Assembly (NCBI GenBank): GCA_023229795.1
Contig: JALNYP010000082.1
Span: 1-14,241, forward strand
DNA length: 14,241 nucleotides
Source of the DNA: Syntrophobacterales bacterium
Lineage (GTDB): Bacteria; Desulfobacterota; Desulfobaccia; Desulfobaccales; 0-14-0-80-60-11
Reading direction: 5' to 3'
The number at the start of each line of letters is the position of its first letter. The stretch's first letter is position 1. Below the pieces are notes generated by a model. It ran no database searches, had not been told where the DNA came from, and saw only the letters and a list, made by a program, of their open reading frames with translations. Shown here piece by piece: positions 6,874 to 14,125 of the stretch. A program made the translations under genes and the position numbers.

Positions 6874-8010
6874 TTAAAGGGGCTTTTCAAAGACGCGGAA
6901 GACCTTATAACGTTGGGCTCCAAAGGCCAGCAGAACTTTGATCCAATGTTTGAGATTGGCGGGGATCAGGGAAACATCGACATAATCACAAGGCGTATGC
7001 TTCACCATGTTGATATAGGAGCGCAGGATCAAGGCATGGTGCAAACGCCGGCGTTGATAGGGTTGGCTGATCCCCAAGACCATGGCCCGAGCCTTGCGGA
7101 CCGTGCGGTACTTGGCCTCATAGAGGAGACGCAGTTTGCCCCAGAGAGTGAGACGCCCGTTCAGTTTCCGGATGAGGGGATTGAGGTCCGGCAGGATGAT
7201 GCTGAAGCCGGCCAGACGGTCGTGGTCCAGGAAACCATAAGCCAATCCCGGGCGTAAACACGGTTTCACCATCTCCAAGGTCTCATCGAACTGACGTCGG
7301 GTCAAGGGCACATGGCCCCAATTGGGTTCCCAGGCCTTATTGAACAGATGGAAGATCTCGTCGGCGCGCTGGTCCAGTTCTTTGGGGTTGTAGGTCACCA
7401 CCTCGATGTTCTGTCCCCGCATGATATCATCATAACGGCGCTCCATGGCCGCCAGGTCCACATTCCGGTTAGTGAACTTGTAGGCATGCCAATCCATGGC
7501 CTTGACAAACCCCAGGGAAGTCAGGAAGTCATGGTAATAGGGTGGATTGTGAGTTTGGAACATGGCCGGCGTGGAGTCGAACCCTTCCACCAGCAGGCCC
7601 ATCTCATCGTAGATGCAGAAATTCAAGGGGCCGACCAGGCGGGTTTTGCCTCGACGCCGCAGCCAATCTCCGGCGGCCTCAAACAGGGCCGCGGCCACCT
7701 CCTGGTCCTGGATGGACTCGAAGAACCCGAAGAAGCCGGTTTCCGGGCCGTGATAGGCGTCATGGAGCCGATTGATGTGGGCGGACAGGCGACCGACAGG
7801 TTGACCAGCGCGGTAGGCGAGAAAATACCGGGCCTCGCCGATCTCAAAGAAGGGGCCGCGCTTGGGGTCCAAAAAATCACGCTGTTGGGAGAGGAGAGGG
7901 GGCACCCAATAAGGATCTCCCTGATAGAGACGCCAGGGCAGGCGGAGAAATTCCCATAGGGACGCGTCATCCTGAACGGGAAAAACCGTGATCTCCCCGG
8001 CCAATTTCAT
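6874..8010 (-). CDS. GNAT-fold acyltransferase-like protein (YghO-like; ceramide synthase candidate)
   Basis: A 378-residue protein that I place in the GNAT (Gcn5-related N-acyltransferase) superfamily. The N-terminal signature runs LPWRLYQGDPYWVPPL (24-39), then FLDPKRGPFF (46-55), FLAYRAGQPVGRLSA (63-77) and HDAYHG (83-88). The second half has AKYRTVRKARAMVLGI (299-314), where GNAT proteins bind acyl-CoA, followed by QPYQRRRLHHALI. This domain layout resembles the E. coli YghO-type family, and from memory the bacterial ceramide synthase of Caulobacter is a GNAT-fold protein of similar type; that link is recollection, not a comparison made here. A role in N-acylating an amino lipid is inference, strengthened by the serine palmitoyltransferase-like gene at the head of the same operon. 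ATG 8010 is preceded by AGAGGT at a 6-nt distance, and the adaptor gene stops 14 nt upstream. Confidence 0.65.
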   Translation of the reverse strand: MKLAGEITVFPVQDDASLWEFLRLPWRLYQGDPYWVPPLLSQQRDFLDPKRGPFFEIGEARYFLAYRAGQPVGRLSAHINRLHDAYHGPETGFFGFFESIQDQEVAAALFEAAGDWLRRRGKTRLVGPLNFCIYDEMGLLVEGFDSTPAMFQTHNPPYYHDFLTSLGFVKAMDWHAYKFTNRNVDLAAMERRYDDIMRGQNIEVVTYNPKELDQRADEIFHLFNKAWEPNWGHVPLTRRQFDETLEMVKPCLRPGLAYGFLDHDRLAGFSIILPDLNPLIRKLNGRLTLWGKLRLLYEAKYRTVRKARAMVLGISQPYQRRRLHHALILRSYINMVKHTPCDYVDVSLIPANLKHWIKVLLAFGAQRYKVFRVFEKPL

Positions 8011-8024
8011 CAAAATACCTCTAT

Positions 8025-8990
8025 TTACTTGGACTTGTGCAGAACTATGCGGGCCTTCAAGCCTTCTTTCAAGGCCAGGTCGGGGTTGGGGATCTGTAAT
8101 TCGACCTCATAGTAGGAAGGCTGATCCACGCCAGTGGTGGCCGCGGACCAGGAGACGCGGCTTACCCGGCCCTGGAATTTCTGCCCCGGCAAGGAGTCCA
8201 GGGTGACCTCAGCTTGATCGCCGATTTTGATCTGCAATGCTTCGATTTCGAAAGCCTGGGCCCGTAGCAGCATAGGGTCCATCACGCCCACCTGAAAGAC
8301 GGGACTGGGGGAAAGTTCGGCGTTCACCCGCATCTCCGGATTGACCCAGATAACATAACCGCTGATGGGGGCCTTCAAGGCTACCTCCCGAGGGACCTTT
8401 CCGGATTTGATGGTACTGCCCAGCAAGTTATTCAGGACCTCCTGGTCTTGTTGAGCCAGTTGACGGTCTGTCTGCAGCCGATTCTGGAGCGCTGTTTTCT
8501 CGTTTTGTACCAATGATAGTTGCTTTTTGGCTTCGACCAGGGTCTGGGCAGGGGCCAACTTTTTGGGAACTAGTTGGGAGAGCTCTCGTTCTTTGTTAGC
8601 CAGGGGCACCATACTCCGCTCGGTTTCGGCCAGCTTCACTTCCATATCGGCAAGTTGTGGCGGTGAGAGGCGCTGGCTGATCGCCAGCCTCGCTTCCGGA
8701 GCAAGCTGATAGGTCGCCAGGATGTCTCCCGCTGCCACCCGTTGACCGGAGCTGACCCGCAGGGAAGTGATGAACCCTTTAAAGGGTATATCAACCCGGC
8801 GCTTCAGGGAGCAGGTCAGTTTGCCCGTGAAAATGATGTCGGAATTCGGTGCGGGAGGGGGGGGTGCGCCCTGGGGCCCCTGAGCTTCCGCCGCGTATCC
8901 TGCCCCGGCGAGACTCAACCCCAGAACAATTACTAGAATCCAGACCCTCAAGGCTGCCCACCTATTCCTCAAAAGAACTTGCATGAACAT
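8025..8990 (-). CDS. HlyD/MacA-type periplasmic adaptor of a tripartite exporter
   Basis: A membrane-fusion protein, 321 residues from ATG 8990, that would bridge an inner-membrane pump and the TolC-type channel. It starts with a basic and hydrophobic signal sequence (residues 8-33) ending GAGYAA, so it is probably cleaved and periplasmic. The two lipoyl-like halves read VDIPFKGFITSLRVSSGQRV (66-85) and ALKAPISGYVIWVNPEMRV (204-222). Between them lies an alpha-helical hairpin of about 75 residues (112-190), long enough to reach the channel. The beta-barrel domain follows (VTLDSLPGQKFQGRVSRV, 262-279). The ORF is open to a GTG at 9020, but the ATG gives a normal signal peptide. It overlaps the end of the channel gene by 29 nt and has no clear ribosome binding site, suggesting translation coupled to the channel gene. 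Its partners are the permease and ATPase of the same operon. Confidence 0.85.
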   Translation of the reverse strand: MFMQVLLRNRWAALRVWILVIVLGLSLAGAGYAAEAQGPQGAPPPPAPNSDIIFTGKLTCSLKRRVDIPFKGFITSLRVSSGQRVAAGDILATYQLAPEARLAISQRLSPPQLADMEVKLAETERSMVPLANKERELSQLVPKKLAPAQTLVEAKKQLSLVQNEKTALQNRLQTDRQLAQQDQEVLNNLLGSTIKSGKVPREVALKAPISGYVIWVNPEMRVNAELSPSPVFQVGVMDPMLLRAQAFEIEALQIKIGDQAEVTLDSLPGQKFQGRVSRVSWSAATTGVDQPSYYEVELQIPNPDLALKEGLKARIVLHKSK

Positions 8991-10419
8991 AGGTATTACC
9001 CAGGTCTCCCGAAGCCTCACGAAGCTTCAAAACCATCTTACCATAAATGGCATTATTGCGGGCCGCGTCCTTTTGGGCTGTCAGAACCTCCTTGCGGCCA
9101 TCCAAAACGACAGGGAGTTGTAGCTCTCCGGATTGGTATCGGACTTCATTCTGTTGACTCTTGAGCCGGGCCAGTTCCTCCCGGGATTTGGCAAGTTTCA
9201 GGGCCATCTCTGCATCCTGAATTTCCCCCAGGATCCCGTTCCATTTATTTTCTAGACTGCTTTCTTTTTCATCTTTCTGGGCTTCAAGCTGTCTTAACGC
9301 GGTTTTTTGTCGGGAAACGTTGCGAATCCGTTTGAACCCATCCCATACTGGAATTTCGAGACCGACCCCGACGTAAAGCCCCCTGCCGTTGGTTGCACTC
9401 AAGGGATCGGGTGTCTGGGTGTTAAAGAGGAGGGAGGGAAAGACCTTGGCGATAGCCAAAGAAATATTATATTTCTGGAGCTTTTTTTCCACCTCGAAGA
9501 TTTTGATCTCATAAGAACGGTTCTTGGATTGTTCGAGGCTGGCGGAGTCCGGAGTGAAACTGCCCAATACCTGACGATCGGCATCCCGTAAATCCGGGTT
9601 AACCTGTTGGGAGGGCGGCAAGCCCAGGAAACCCCTCAAAGCGTTTAAATTTCGCTTCGTGGCCAAGTCGATGGTCTTGAGCTCCCCCTTGGCCAACTCC
9701 AGTTCCTGTTGGGCCACCTTGACATCCAGGGAAGTAGCCGTGCCGATACTGAGGCGATTCTCCATATAGGTGAGCTTCTCCTGGGACTCCTTCACCAAAT
9801 CTTTCTGATATACAGCCACTTTTTTTAAGGCGGCCAGATCCAGGTAGATCTGACCCAGGTTTTTCAGACCCTCAGAAATAGTTAGAAGGTGCTTATATAT
9901 AGCTCCTTTGGTTGCCAACTTTTGGGCCTGGAGGCTGAAGTACGCGCCCAAGGGGTTATACGGATCCGTGGAAAAACTCAAACTATAAGGTTGAGGGCTG
10001 AGATTCGGATCGTTGGGACGGTTGACATAATAAACGGTGCGAAAGGTCAAGGGAGGGACCATACCGTATCTGCTGTCGTTTTCGTCCATCTTCCGGATAT
10101 CAATTTCCAAAGAACTTTTGGTGAGATAAGGAGACTGGTTTATGGCTATTTTGACGCTTTCTTCAAAGGTCAGCGGGGTCTCAGGGAGGGATACCGGTCT
10201 TGTTTCGGCTCCCTGGGCCGGTCGACCCCACGGGATCGTCACAGACGCCACGATCAGCAAGAGGATGGTCAGGAAGGCAATGGCAAGGGAAACCCGGGGC
10301 AACCTAACGCGAAGACCCCGTACCGTTTTAATGGGCTCAGCCACGGCAATCATTGAGCGCGGCCCCGCACCTGCCCACATATCCAGGGGGGATTGGAGTT
10401 TCGGGAAATTTCTGGTCAT
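8962..10419 (-). CDS. TolC-family outer-membrane channel protein
   Basis: A 485-residue outer-membrane efflux protein of the TolC family; trimers form the outer-membrane barrel and periplasmic tunnel of tripartite exporters. A hydrophobic segment (43-64) followed by GRPAQGAE (65-72) is a likely signal peptide. The mature part begins LTFEESVKIAINQSPYL (83-99), the usual opening of each TolC half, and is dominated by long alpha-helices rich in K, E, Q and L (about 195-290 and 370-470), as expected for the coiled-coil tunnel. ATG 10419 forms an ATGA overlap with the stop of the ATPase gene, which supports this start. An in-frame ATG at 10353 would give a more standard signal peptide with a 17-residue N-region and cannot be excluded. 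The C-terminus overlaps the adaptor gene. Confidence 0.85.
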   Translation of the reverse strand: MTRNFPKLQSPLDMWAGAGPRSMIAVAEPIKTVRGLRVRLPRVSLAIAFLTILLLIVASVTIPWGRPAQGAETRPVSLPETPLTFEESVKIAINQSPYLTKSSLEIDIRKMDENDSRYGMVPPLTFRTVYYVNRPNDPNLSPQPYSLSFSTDPYNPLGAYFSLQAQKLATKGAIYKHLLTISEGLKNLGQIYLDLAALKKVAVYQKDLVKESQEKLTYMENRLSIGTATSLDVKVAQQELELAKGELKTIDLATKRNLNALRGFLGLPPSQQVNPDLRDADRQVLGSFTPDSASLEQSKNRSYEIKIFEVEKKLQKYNISLAIAKVFPSLLFNTQTPDPLSATNGRGLYVGVGLEIPVWDGFKRIRNVSRQKTALRQLEAQKDEKESSLENKWNGILGEIQDAEMALKLAKSREELARLKSQQNEVRYQSGELQLPVVLDGRKEVLTAQKDAARNNAIYGKMVLKLREASGDLGNTYVHASSFEE

Positions 10420-11123
10420 TGCTCGTAAAGGACGCCATCCCGCAACGAACAGATTCGGGTGCATCTGGCCGCCATCTCGGGGTCATGGGTGACCACCACG
10501 ATGGCAGTCTTGCCGTCGCTGACGATTTCCGCAAAGTGGTCCATGACCAGGTGGCCATGGCTCCGGTCGAGCTGACCCGTGGGTTCATCGGCGAGAATGA
10601 CTTGGGGTTGGTTAACCAAGGCCCGGGCCACGGCAACCCGTTGACGCTCCCCCCCGGAAAGGCGGTTGGAGGAATGGTGGATCCGGTGTTCCAGGTTAAC
10701 GCGTTCCAGGGCGGCAGTAATACGCGCCGGTCGGTCGGCCCGGTCGATTCCGGCATAGATCAGGGGGAACTCCAGGTTTTCATAAACGGTGGAGTTTTCC
10801 AGGAGATCGCAGCTTTGGAAGACAAACCCGACGCGATTACGGCGGAATTCCGCCTGGCCGGTGCGATCCAGGCAGAGCACATCTTGCCCTCCCAGAATAT
10901 AGGAACCGCTGGTGGGATGCAGAAAGATGCCGAGGATAAAGAGAAACGTTGACTTTCCGGACCCCGAGGGGCCCATCACCGCTACGATTTCCCCGGGATA
11001 AATGTTCAGATTGACGTTGCGCAGCACATAGATCAGTTCCAGGCCATTGTTGTAGGTTTTGGTCATATCAATGACTTGGACCAAGGCGCCAATGCCCGGC
11101 GTAGAAGCAGCAAGATTATTCAT
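10416..11123 (-). CDS. ABC transporter ATPase, LolD/MacB type
   Basis: A 235-residue ATP-binding subunit of the LolD/MacB/FtsE group, which powers lipoprotein release or MacB-type efflux by mechanotransmission across the inner membrane. Seen motifs: Walker A GPSGSGKS (51-58), Q-loop Gln103 in VFQSCDLL, signature LSGGERQR (155-162), Walker B VILADEPT (175-182), and the switch His213 in VVTHDPE. All catalytic residues are present. The D-loop reads GQLDR, where the family usually has GNLDS or GALDS. From ATG 11123 the gene overlaps the permease stop by 8 nt (ATGAATAA), a typical coupling junction. Longer in-frame starts up to 11192 lie inside the permease gene and encode a proline-rich leader, so I reject them. 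The cognate permease is the next gene upstream. Confidence 0.92.
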   Translation of the reverse strand: MNNLAASTPGIGALVQVIDMTKTYNNGLELIYVLRNVNLNIYPGEIVAVMGPSGSGKSTFLFILGIFLHPTSGSYILGGQDVLCLDRTGQAEFRRNRVGFVFQSCDLLENSTVYENLEFPLIYAGIDRADRPARITAALERVNLEHRIHHSSNRLSGGERQRVAVARALVNQPQVILADEPTGQLDRSHGHLVMDHFAEIVSDGKTAIVVVTHDPEMAARCTRICSLRDGVLYEQ

Positions 11124-12291
11124 AGCGGATAGCGGTGACCACTTCCATGCGACTGGCCCGGATGGAGGGGTAGAGGCCGGCAAGCACCCCAATCAGGACC
11201 GCGAACAGGAAGGCCATGCTTAAACCGAAGAAAAAGAGCTCTTCCGGGGGCCGACTGCCGATCATGCGGCTCATGATTTCCATCATAATCCGGCCCAATC
11301 CGCCGCCCAGGAGGGCCGCGCCGCCACTCAGACAGAGGGCTTCGGAGAGGAATTGGGCCAGGATATCCCGGTCTTCGGCACCCATGGCCTTTTTTAACCC
11401 GATTTCCCGGGTGCGGGAGGTTACCGCGGCCATCATCACGTTCCAGATGCCGACGCCGCCCAAGAGGAAGGTGGCGGTAGTCGCCAGATAGATCAGGAAC
11501 TCGATCCACCAAGCCAGTTGTTGGACCCGCTTCAGGGCTTCCCAGGAAACCTCGACATTCAGTTCCTCAGGCGATTGGGTGCTTTTCACGACTCCGGGGA
11601 TGGCAGCCGCGACTTTACCGACATCATCCCAGGTGGTACAGCGCAAATAGATTTTGTCGGCCAGCACCACACCTCCCAGTCGATCCTCGGCAGTGGTCAA
11701 CGGAAGGATAGCAGCGTTTGCCAAAGTACTATCGGTAACTCCGCCCAAGACTCCCGAAATCTCGTAGATCTCGTGGTTAATCTCCAGGCTTTTCCCCTGG
11801 ACCTGGGTGTCGCCGAAAATTTTTTTGGCCAGTTCGGCGCCTAAGACGCAATCTCGTTTGCGCTCGGTCACGGCGGCATGACCGAACAACGTCCCGGTCA
11901 GCGGCCAGAAACTGCGCACGTTCCAAAAAGATCCATCCACCGCGATGGTGGTGAAGCCGAAGCGCTGGCCATGCCATTCGCTCTGGGTATGCTTGACGAA
12001 AGTCAGGGTTAAGTCTTTAACCCCGTCGAGATGTCTAAGGGCGGCCAGGGTTTGGTCCCGGAACCATTGCGGCCGGTAAGACCGGCTATTATCAAAAGAA
12101 ATCCGTAAGATGGTGACTCCGCCGATCAAGTCAAGGTTCTCGTTAAAGTTTTTCTTAACCTCACGGCTCATCGTGACGATATTAAGGAATCCGGCCACGC
12201 CCAAAGCAATAGCCAACACCACCCCCATATAGCGGCGGCGATGGCGAATCACCTGACGCACACTTATGCGCATGAGGTCATTGAGCCTCAC
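11116..12291 (-). CDS. MacB/FtsX-type ABC transporter permease
   Basis: A 391-residue permease of the type VII ABC superfamily (MacB, LolC/E, FtsX). Topology fits: one helix at 21-41, a large periplasmic domain (about 45-260) with the MacB_PCD-like stretch DCVLGAELAKKIFG (147-160), then three helices near 263-288, 317-337 and 353-374. The cytoplasmic loop TSRTREIGLKKAMGA (291-305) is a family hallmark. Unlike E. coli MacB, which carries its ATPase at the N-terminus, this protein has none; the ATPase is the next gene. The GTG start at 12291 is set by GGAGGA exactly 6 nt upstream; an in-frame ATG lies at 12273. It follows the PLP-enzyme gene by 27 nt. With the channel and adaptor it makes up a complete exporter, probably taking an amphipathic molecule from the inner-membrane outer leaflet or periplasm. 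Confidence 0.9.
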   Translation of the reverse strand: MRLNDLMRISVRQVIRHRRRYMGVVLAIALGVAGFLNIVTMSREVKKNFNENLDLIGGVTILRISFDNSRSYRPQWFRDQTLAALRHLDGVKDLTLTFVKHTQSEWHGQRFGFTTIAVDGSFWNVRSFWPLTGTLFGHAAVTERKRDCVLGAELAKKIFGDTQVQGKSLEINHEIYEISGVLGGVTDSTLANAAILPLTTAEDRLGGVVLADKIYLRCTTWDDVGKVAAAIPGVVKSTQSPEELNVEVSWEALKRVQQLAWWIEFLIYLATTATFLLGGVGIWNVMMAAVTSRTREIGLKKAMGAEDRDILAQFLSEALCLSGGAALLGGGLGRIMMEIMSRMIGSRPPEELFFFGLSMAFLFAVLIGVLAGLYPSIRASRMEVVTAIRYE

Positions 12292-12297
12292 TGGGCA

Positions 12298-12303
12298 TCC
12301 TCC
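12298..12303 (-). promoter_or_regulatory. Strong ribosome binding site that fixes the permease GTG start
   Basis: On the minus strand GGAGGA is followed by 6 nt and then GTG at 12291. This near-ideal site favours GTG 12291 over the ATG six codons downstream. Confidence 0.7.
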
Positions 12304-12318
12304 GACAACATCATGACA

Positions 12319-13617
12319 TCACTCACCCAGCATGCTGACGGTGCTACCGTTGGCATCAGGGTAGGTGGCAGAAAACCCGCTCTCCTCCAGGAAAGACTCG
12401 GGTTGTGTGAAGTCACAGGCCCGAATCCGGTGTTTCTTGGCCAGCTTCTCCAGCACTTCCAGGACATAACTGATCTGGCTTTCCTTATGAGTGCTCATGT
12501 AAGCGGTGCGGATAACCGCTTGACCCCTGGGGACCGCGGGATAGATGGCGGGCAGAGCAAATACGCCGTGTTCGAACATATCACGGGCGAACAGGGCCGC
12601 TTTTTCTTCCGCCCCGATGTAAATGGGGATAATGGGGGATTTGGAATTCTTGGTAATCAGGCCGATCTCCCGGTAGCCGGCATGCACATGCCGGGTGATG
12701 TCCCAGAGGCGGGTTACCCGGTCCGGGTCTTTATCCAGGATATCCAGACAGGCCAATACCGTGGCGGTATTACTGGCTGGCAGGGCCGCGGAAAAGATGA
12801 GCGGCTTAGAATGGTGCCGCAAATACTCCAGCACGGCGTCGTCGTCGGCGGCGATGAAGCCTCCGATGGACGCCAGGGCCTTGCTGAAGGTGCCCATGAT
12901 AAAATCGACCCCTGAAGTGAGCCCGAAATGATCGGCCGTTCCCCGTCCCCCCCGACCCATCACTCCTAACCCGTGGGCATCATCCAGATAGACCAGCAAA
13001 TCCGGATGGCTTTTTTTCAAGGCCACCAGTTCATCCAGGGGCGCCAGATCACCTGACATGCTGAACACCCCTTCGGTGACCAGGAATAGACAGCCATTGC
13101 TGTTCTTCTGCCGGGCTGCCGCCAGCTTGCGGGCGGCGGCCGCCGCATCATTGTGAGCAAAGGGGATCAGCCGGGCGCGTGAGGCCTGGCACCCCTCAAA
13201 GATGCTGGCATGGTTTTCCCGATCACAGACGATGATATCTTGGGGGGTCAGCAGGCAGGCAATGGCCCCCAAATTGGTGGTAAACCCGGTGGCGTGGACT
13301 ACCGCTTTTTTCTTGCCCACGAAGGCGGCTAAACGATCCTCCAGGGTCTCGTGTAAGGTTAAGTTGCCGCACAGAAATCGGGATCCCCCGGGGCCACTGC
13401 CCCACCGACGTGCAGCCTCGGCACAGGCCTCCATTACTCTGGGATCATGTGTAAATCCCAGGTAGTCATTGGACCCAATCATGATCAGACGTCGGCCCGA
13501 CACCTCCACTTCTGTGCCCCAAGAACGGTCTATGGGCCGGAAGTAAGGGTAAAACCCTTGTTCCCTGGCGTCTTGGACCATAAGAGCAAAAGGTTGGCAG
13601 CGGTTTCTAAGTGTCAT
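12319..13617 (-). CDS. Serine palmitoyltransferase-like alpha-oxoamine synthase (PLP)
   Basis: A 432-residue fold-type I PLP enzyme of the alpha-oxoamine synthase family (serine palmitoyltransferase, BioF, Kbl, HemA), which condenses an amino acid with an acyl thioester and loses CO2. Expected residues: ring-stacking His136 in NHASIF, Asp212 and His215 in DDAHGLG, and the PLP lysine Lys246 in MGTFSKALASIGGF. Features pointing to bacterial serine palmitoyltransferase rather than BioF or Kbl are GFYPYFRPI (21-29) then GTEVEV (34-39), GSGPGGSRFLCGN (73-85), and IGGFIAADDD...LRHHSKPLIFSA (251-276), all close to the Bacteroidetes enzymes as I remember them. The last 30 or so residues (400-432) extend beyond the usual end. 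ATG 13617 is the first start after an in-frame TAG (13629-13627). A G-rich tract (13630-13643) lies 12 nt upstream, slightly far for a ribosome binding site. This is the first gene of the operon. The substrate is not proven: other long-chain or amino-ketone products are possible. Confidence 0.82.
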   Translation of the reverse strand: MTLRNRCQPFALMVQDAREQGFYPYFRPIDRSWGTEVEVSGRRLIMIGSNDYLGFTHDPRVMEACAEAARRWGSGPGGSRFLCGNLTLHETLEDRLAAFVGKKKAVVHATGFTTNLGAIACLLTPQDIIVCDRENHASIFEGCQASRARLIPFAHNDAAAAARKLAAARQKNSNGCLFLVTEGVFSMSGDLAPLDELVALKKSHPDLLVYLDDAHGLGVMGRGGRGTADHFGLTSGVDFIMGTFSKALASIGGFIAADDDAVLEYLRHHSKPLIFSAALPASNTATVLACLDILDKDPDRVTRLWDITRHVHAGYREIGLITKNSKSPIIPIYIGAEEKAALFARDMFEHGVFALPAIYPAVPRGQAVIRTAYMSTHKESQISYVLEVLEKLAKKHRIRACDFTQPESFLEESGFSATYPDANGSTVSMLGE

Positions 13618-13657
13618 AAAAGGATTCTACCCCCTCCCCCTCCGGTAGGTTTACACC

Positions 13658-13686
13658 TTTTTATTGCTATCTTGAGAAAATGTCAA
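13658..13686 (-). promoter_or_regulatory. Proximal promoter candidate for the eight-gene operon
   Basis: On the minus strand a perfect -35 TTGACA (plus-strand 13681-13686) is separated by exactly 17 nt from TAAAAA (13658-13663), which matches the -10 consensus at four of six positions. Transcription would begin near 13651, leaving a leader of about 34 nt that includes the G-rich tract before the ATG at 13617. Confidence 0.5.
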
Positions 13687-13734
13687 TGGGATTTGTATGC
13701 CTCCCCAGACAAACTCCCCCCATCAATTAATGCA

Positions 13735-13758
13735 TCGAATGTATCCTACCATATTCGA
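13735..13758. promoter_or_regulatory. 24-bp dyad, candidate operator
   Basis: TCGAAT (13735-13740) and ATTCGA (13753-13758) are perfect inverted half-sites with centres 18 nt apart and a 12-nt spacer. Flanking TGC and GCA extend the symmetry with one or two mismatched bases. The dyad lies between the two promoter candidates, upstream of the proximal one, a position suited to an activator of the proximal promoter or a road-block for the distal one. No regulator gene is in the window. Symmetry is seen; function is inferred. Confidence 0.35.
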
Positions 13759-13813
13759 ACGCATTTTTTGACAAAAAAATCTCTTTTCTATCAATATATC
13801 GTTAAATTTAAGT

Positions 13814-13842
13814 ATTATAGCAGATTTTTTCTCATTTCCCCA
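13814..13842 (-). promoter_or_regulatory. Distal promoter candidate with extended -10
   Basis: The minus strand reads TGCTATAAT, a perfect extended -10 (TATAAT at plus-strand 13814-13819, TG at 13821-13822). The region 17 nt further up (13837-13842) is TGGGGA, a poor -35, which an extended -10 can tolerate. A transcript from here would have a leader of about 190 nt, unusually long and AT-rich, before the PLP-enzyme gene. Confidence 0.45.
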
Positions 13843-14125
13843 GTGCTTCGGAGAAATTTTCGACCCGGCCCCGATAAAGGACCTGCCGGTCGGAAAATTC
13901 GGGTTTATCCCCGGCAACCAAGGCGAAATCTTTGCCCCACCTGATGGAGAGCCAAGGACAGAGAAGGCGCCAGGCCACCCGGCCCGGATCCGAGCGCATA
14001 CTGATTGATTCTTTGACACCGGCCGCGGCCCAAAAGTTAACTCCCCGGGCCGCGGTTCGGGAACGGCGCGCCAATACCCTTCGCCCTCTGGGGAGGCCGT
14101 TGCCGTCTTTGCAGCCGGAGAACAA
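13832..14125 (-). other. Possible gene remnant in a GC-rich block (unrecognised)
   Basis: This GC-rich stretch stands between two AT-rich ones. On the minus strand a frame is open for about 97 codons and ends at TGA 13834-13832; its codons (GCC, GGC, CTC, GAA, TTC) resemble those of the neighbours. A natural-looking run such as GRVAWRLLCPWLSIRWGKDF lies near the middle, but I recognise no family. The only start at its head is TTG 14125 without a ribosome binding site, and no alternative begins convincingly. A different minus-strand frame (14199 to 13723) is also open, so a frameshifted remnant is possible. It may equally be non-coding. Confidence 0.2.
14023..14055. repeat. Perfect 9-bp GC-only inverted repeat
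   Basis: CCGCGGCCC (14023-14031) and GGGCCGCGG (14047-14055) are perfectly complementary around a 15-nt, AT-richer loop. There is no following T-run on either strand, so it is not a standard terminator. Each arm also contains the palindrome CCGCGG. It lies inside the unassigned GC-rich block; I cannot give it a role. Confidence 0.5.

Noticed and set aside
12319..13617. Annotation of the PLP enzyme as BioF (biotin) or Kbl (threonine pathway)
   Set aside because: The GFYPYFR...GTEVEV and LRHHSKPLIFSA segments resemble serine palmitoyltransferases, and no biotin or threonine dehydrogenase gene is nearby. It stays the main alternative.
13763..13780. Near-palindrome of T and A runs around GAC as a terminator or plus-strand promoter
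   Set aside because: It leaves no room for a loop, and the plus-strand TTGACA it contains has no good -10 at 16-18 nt and no gene downstream.
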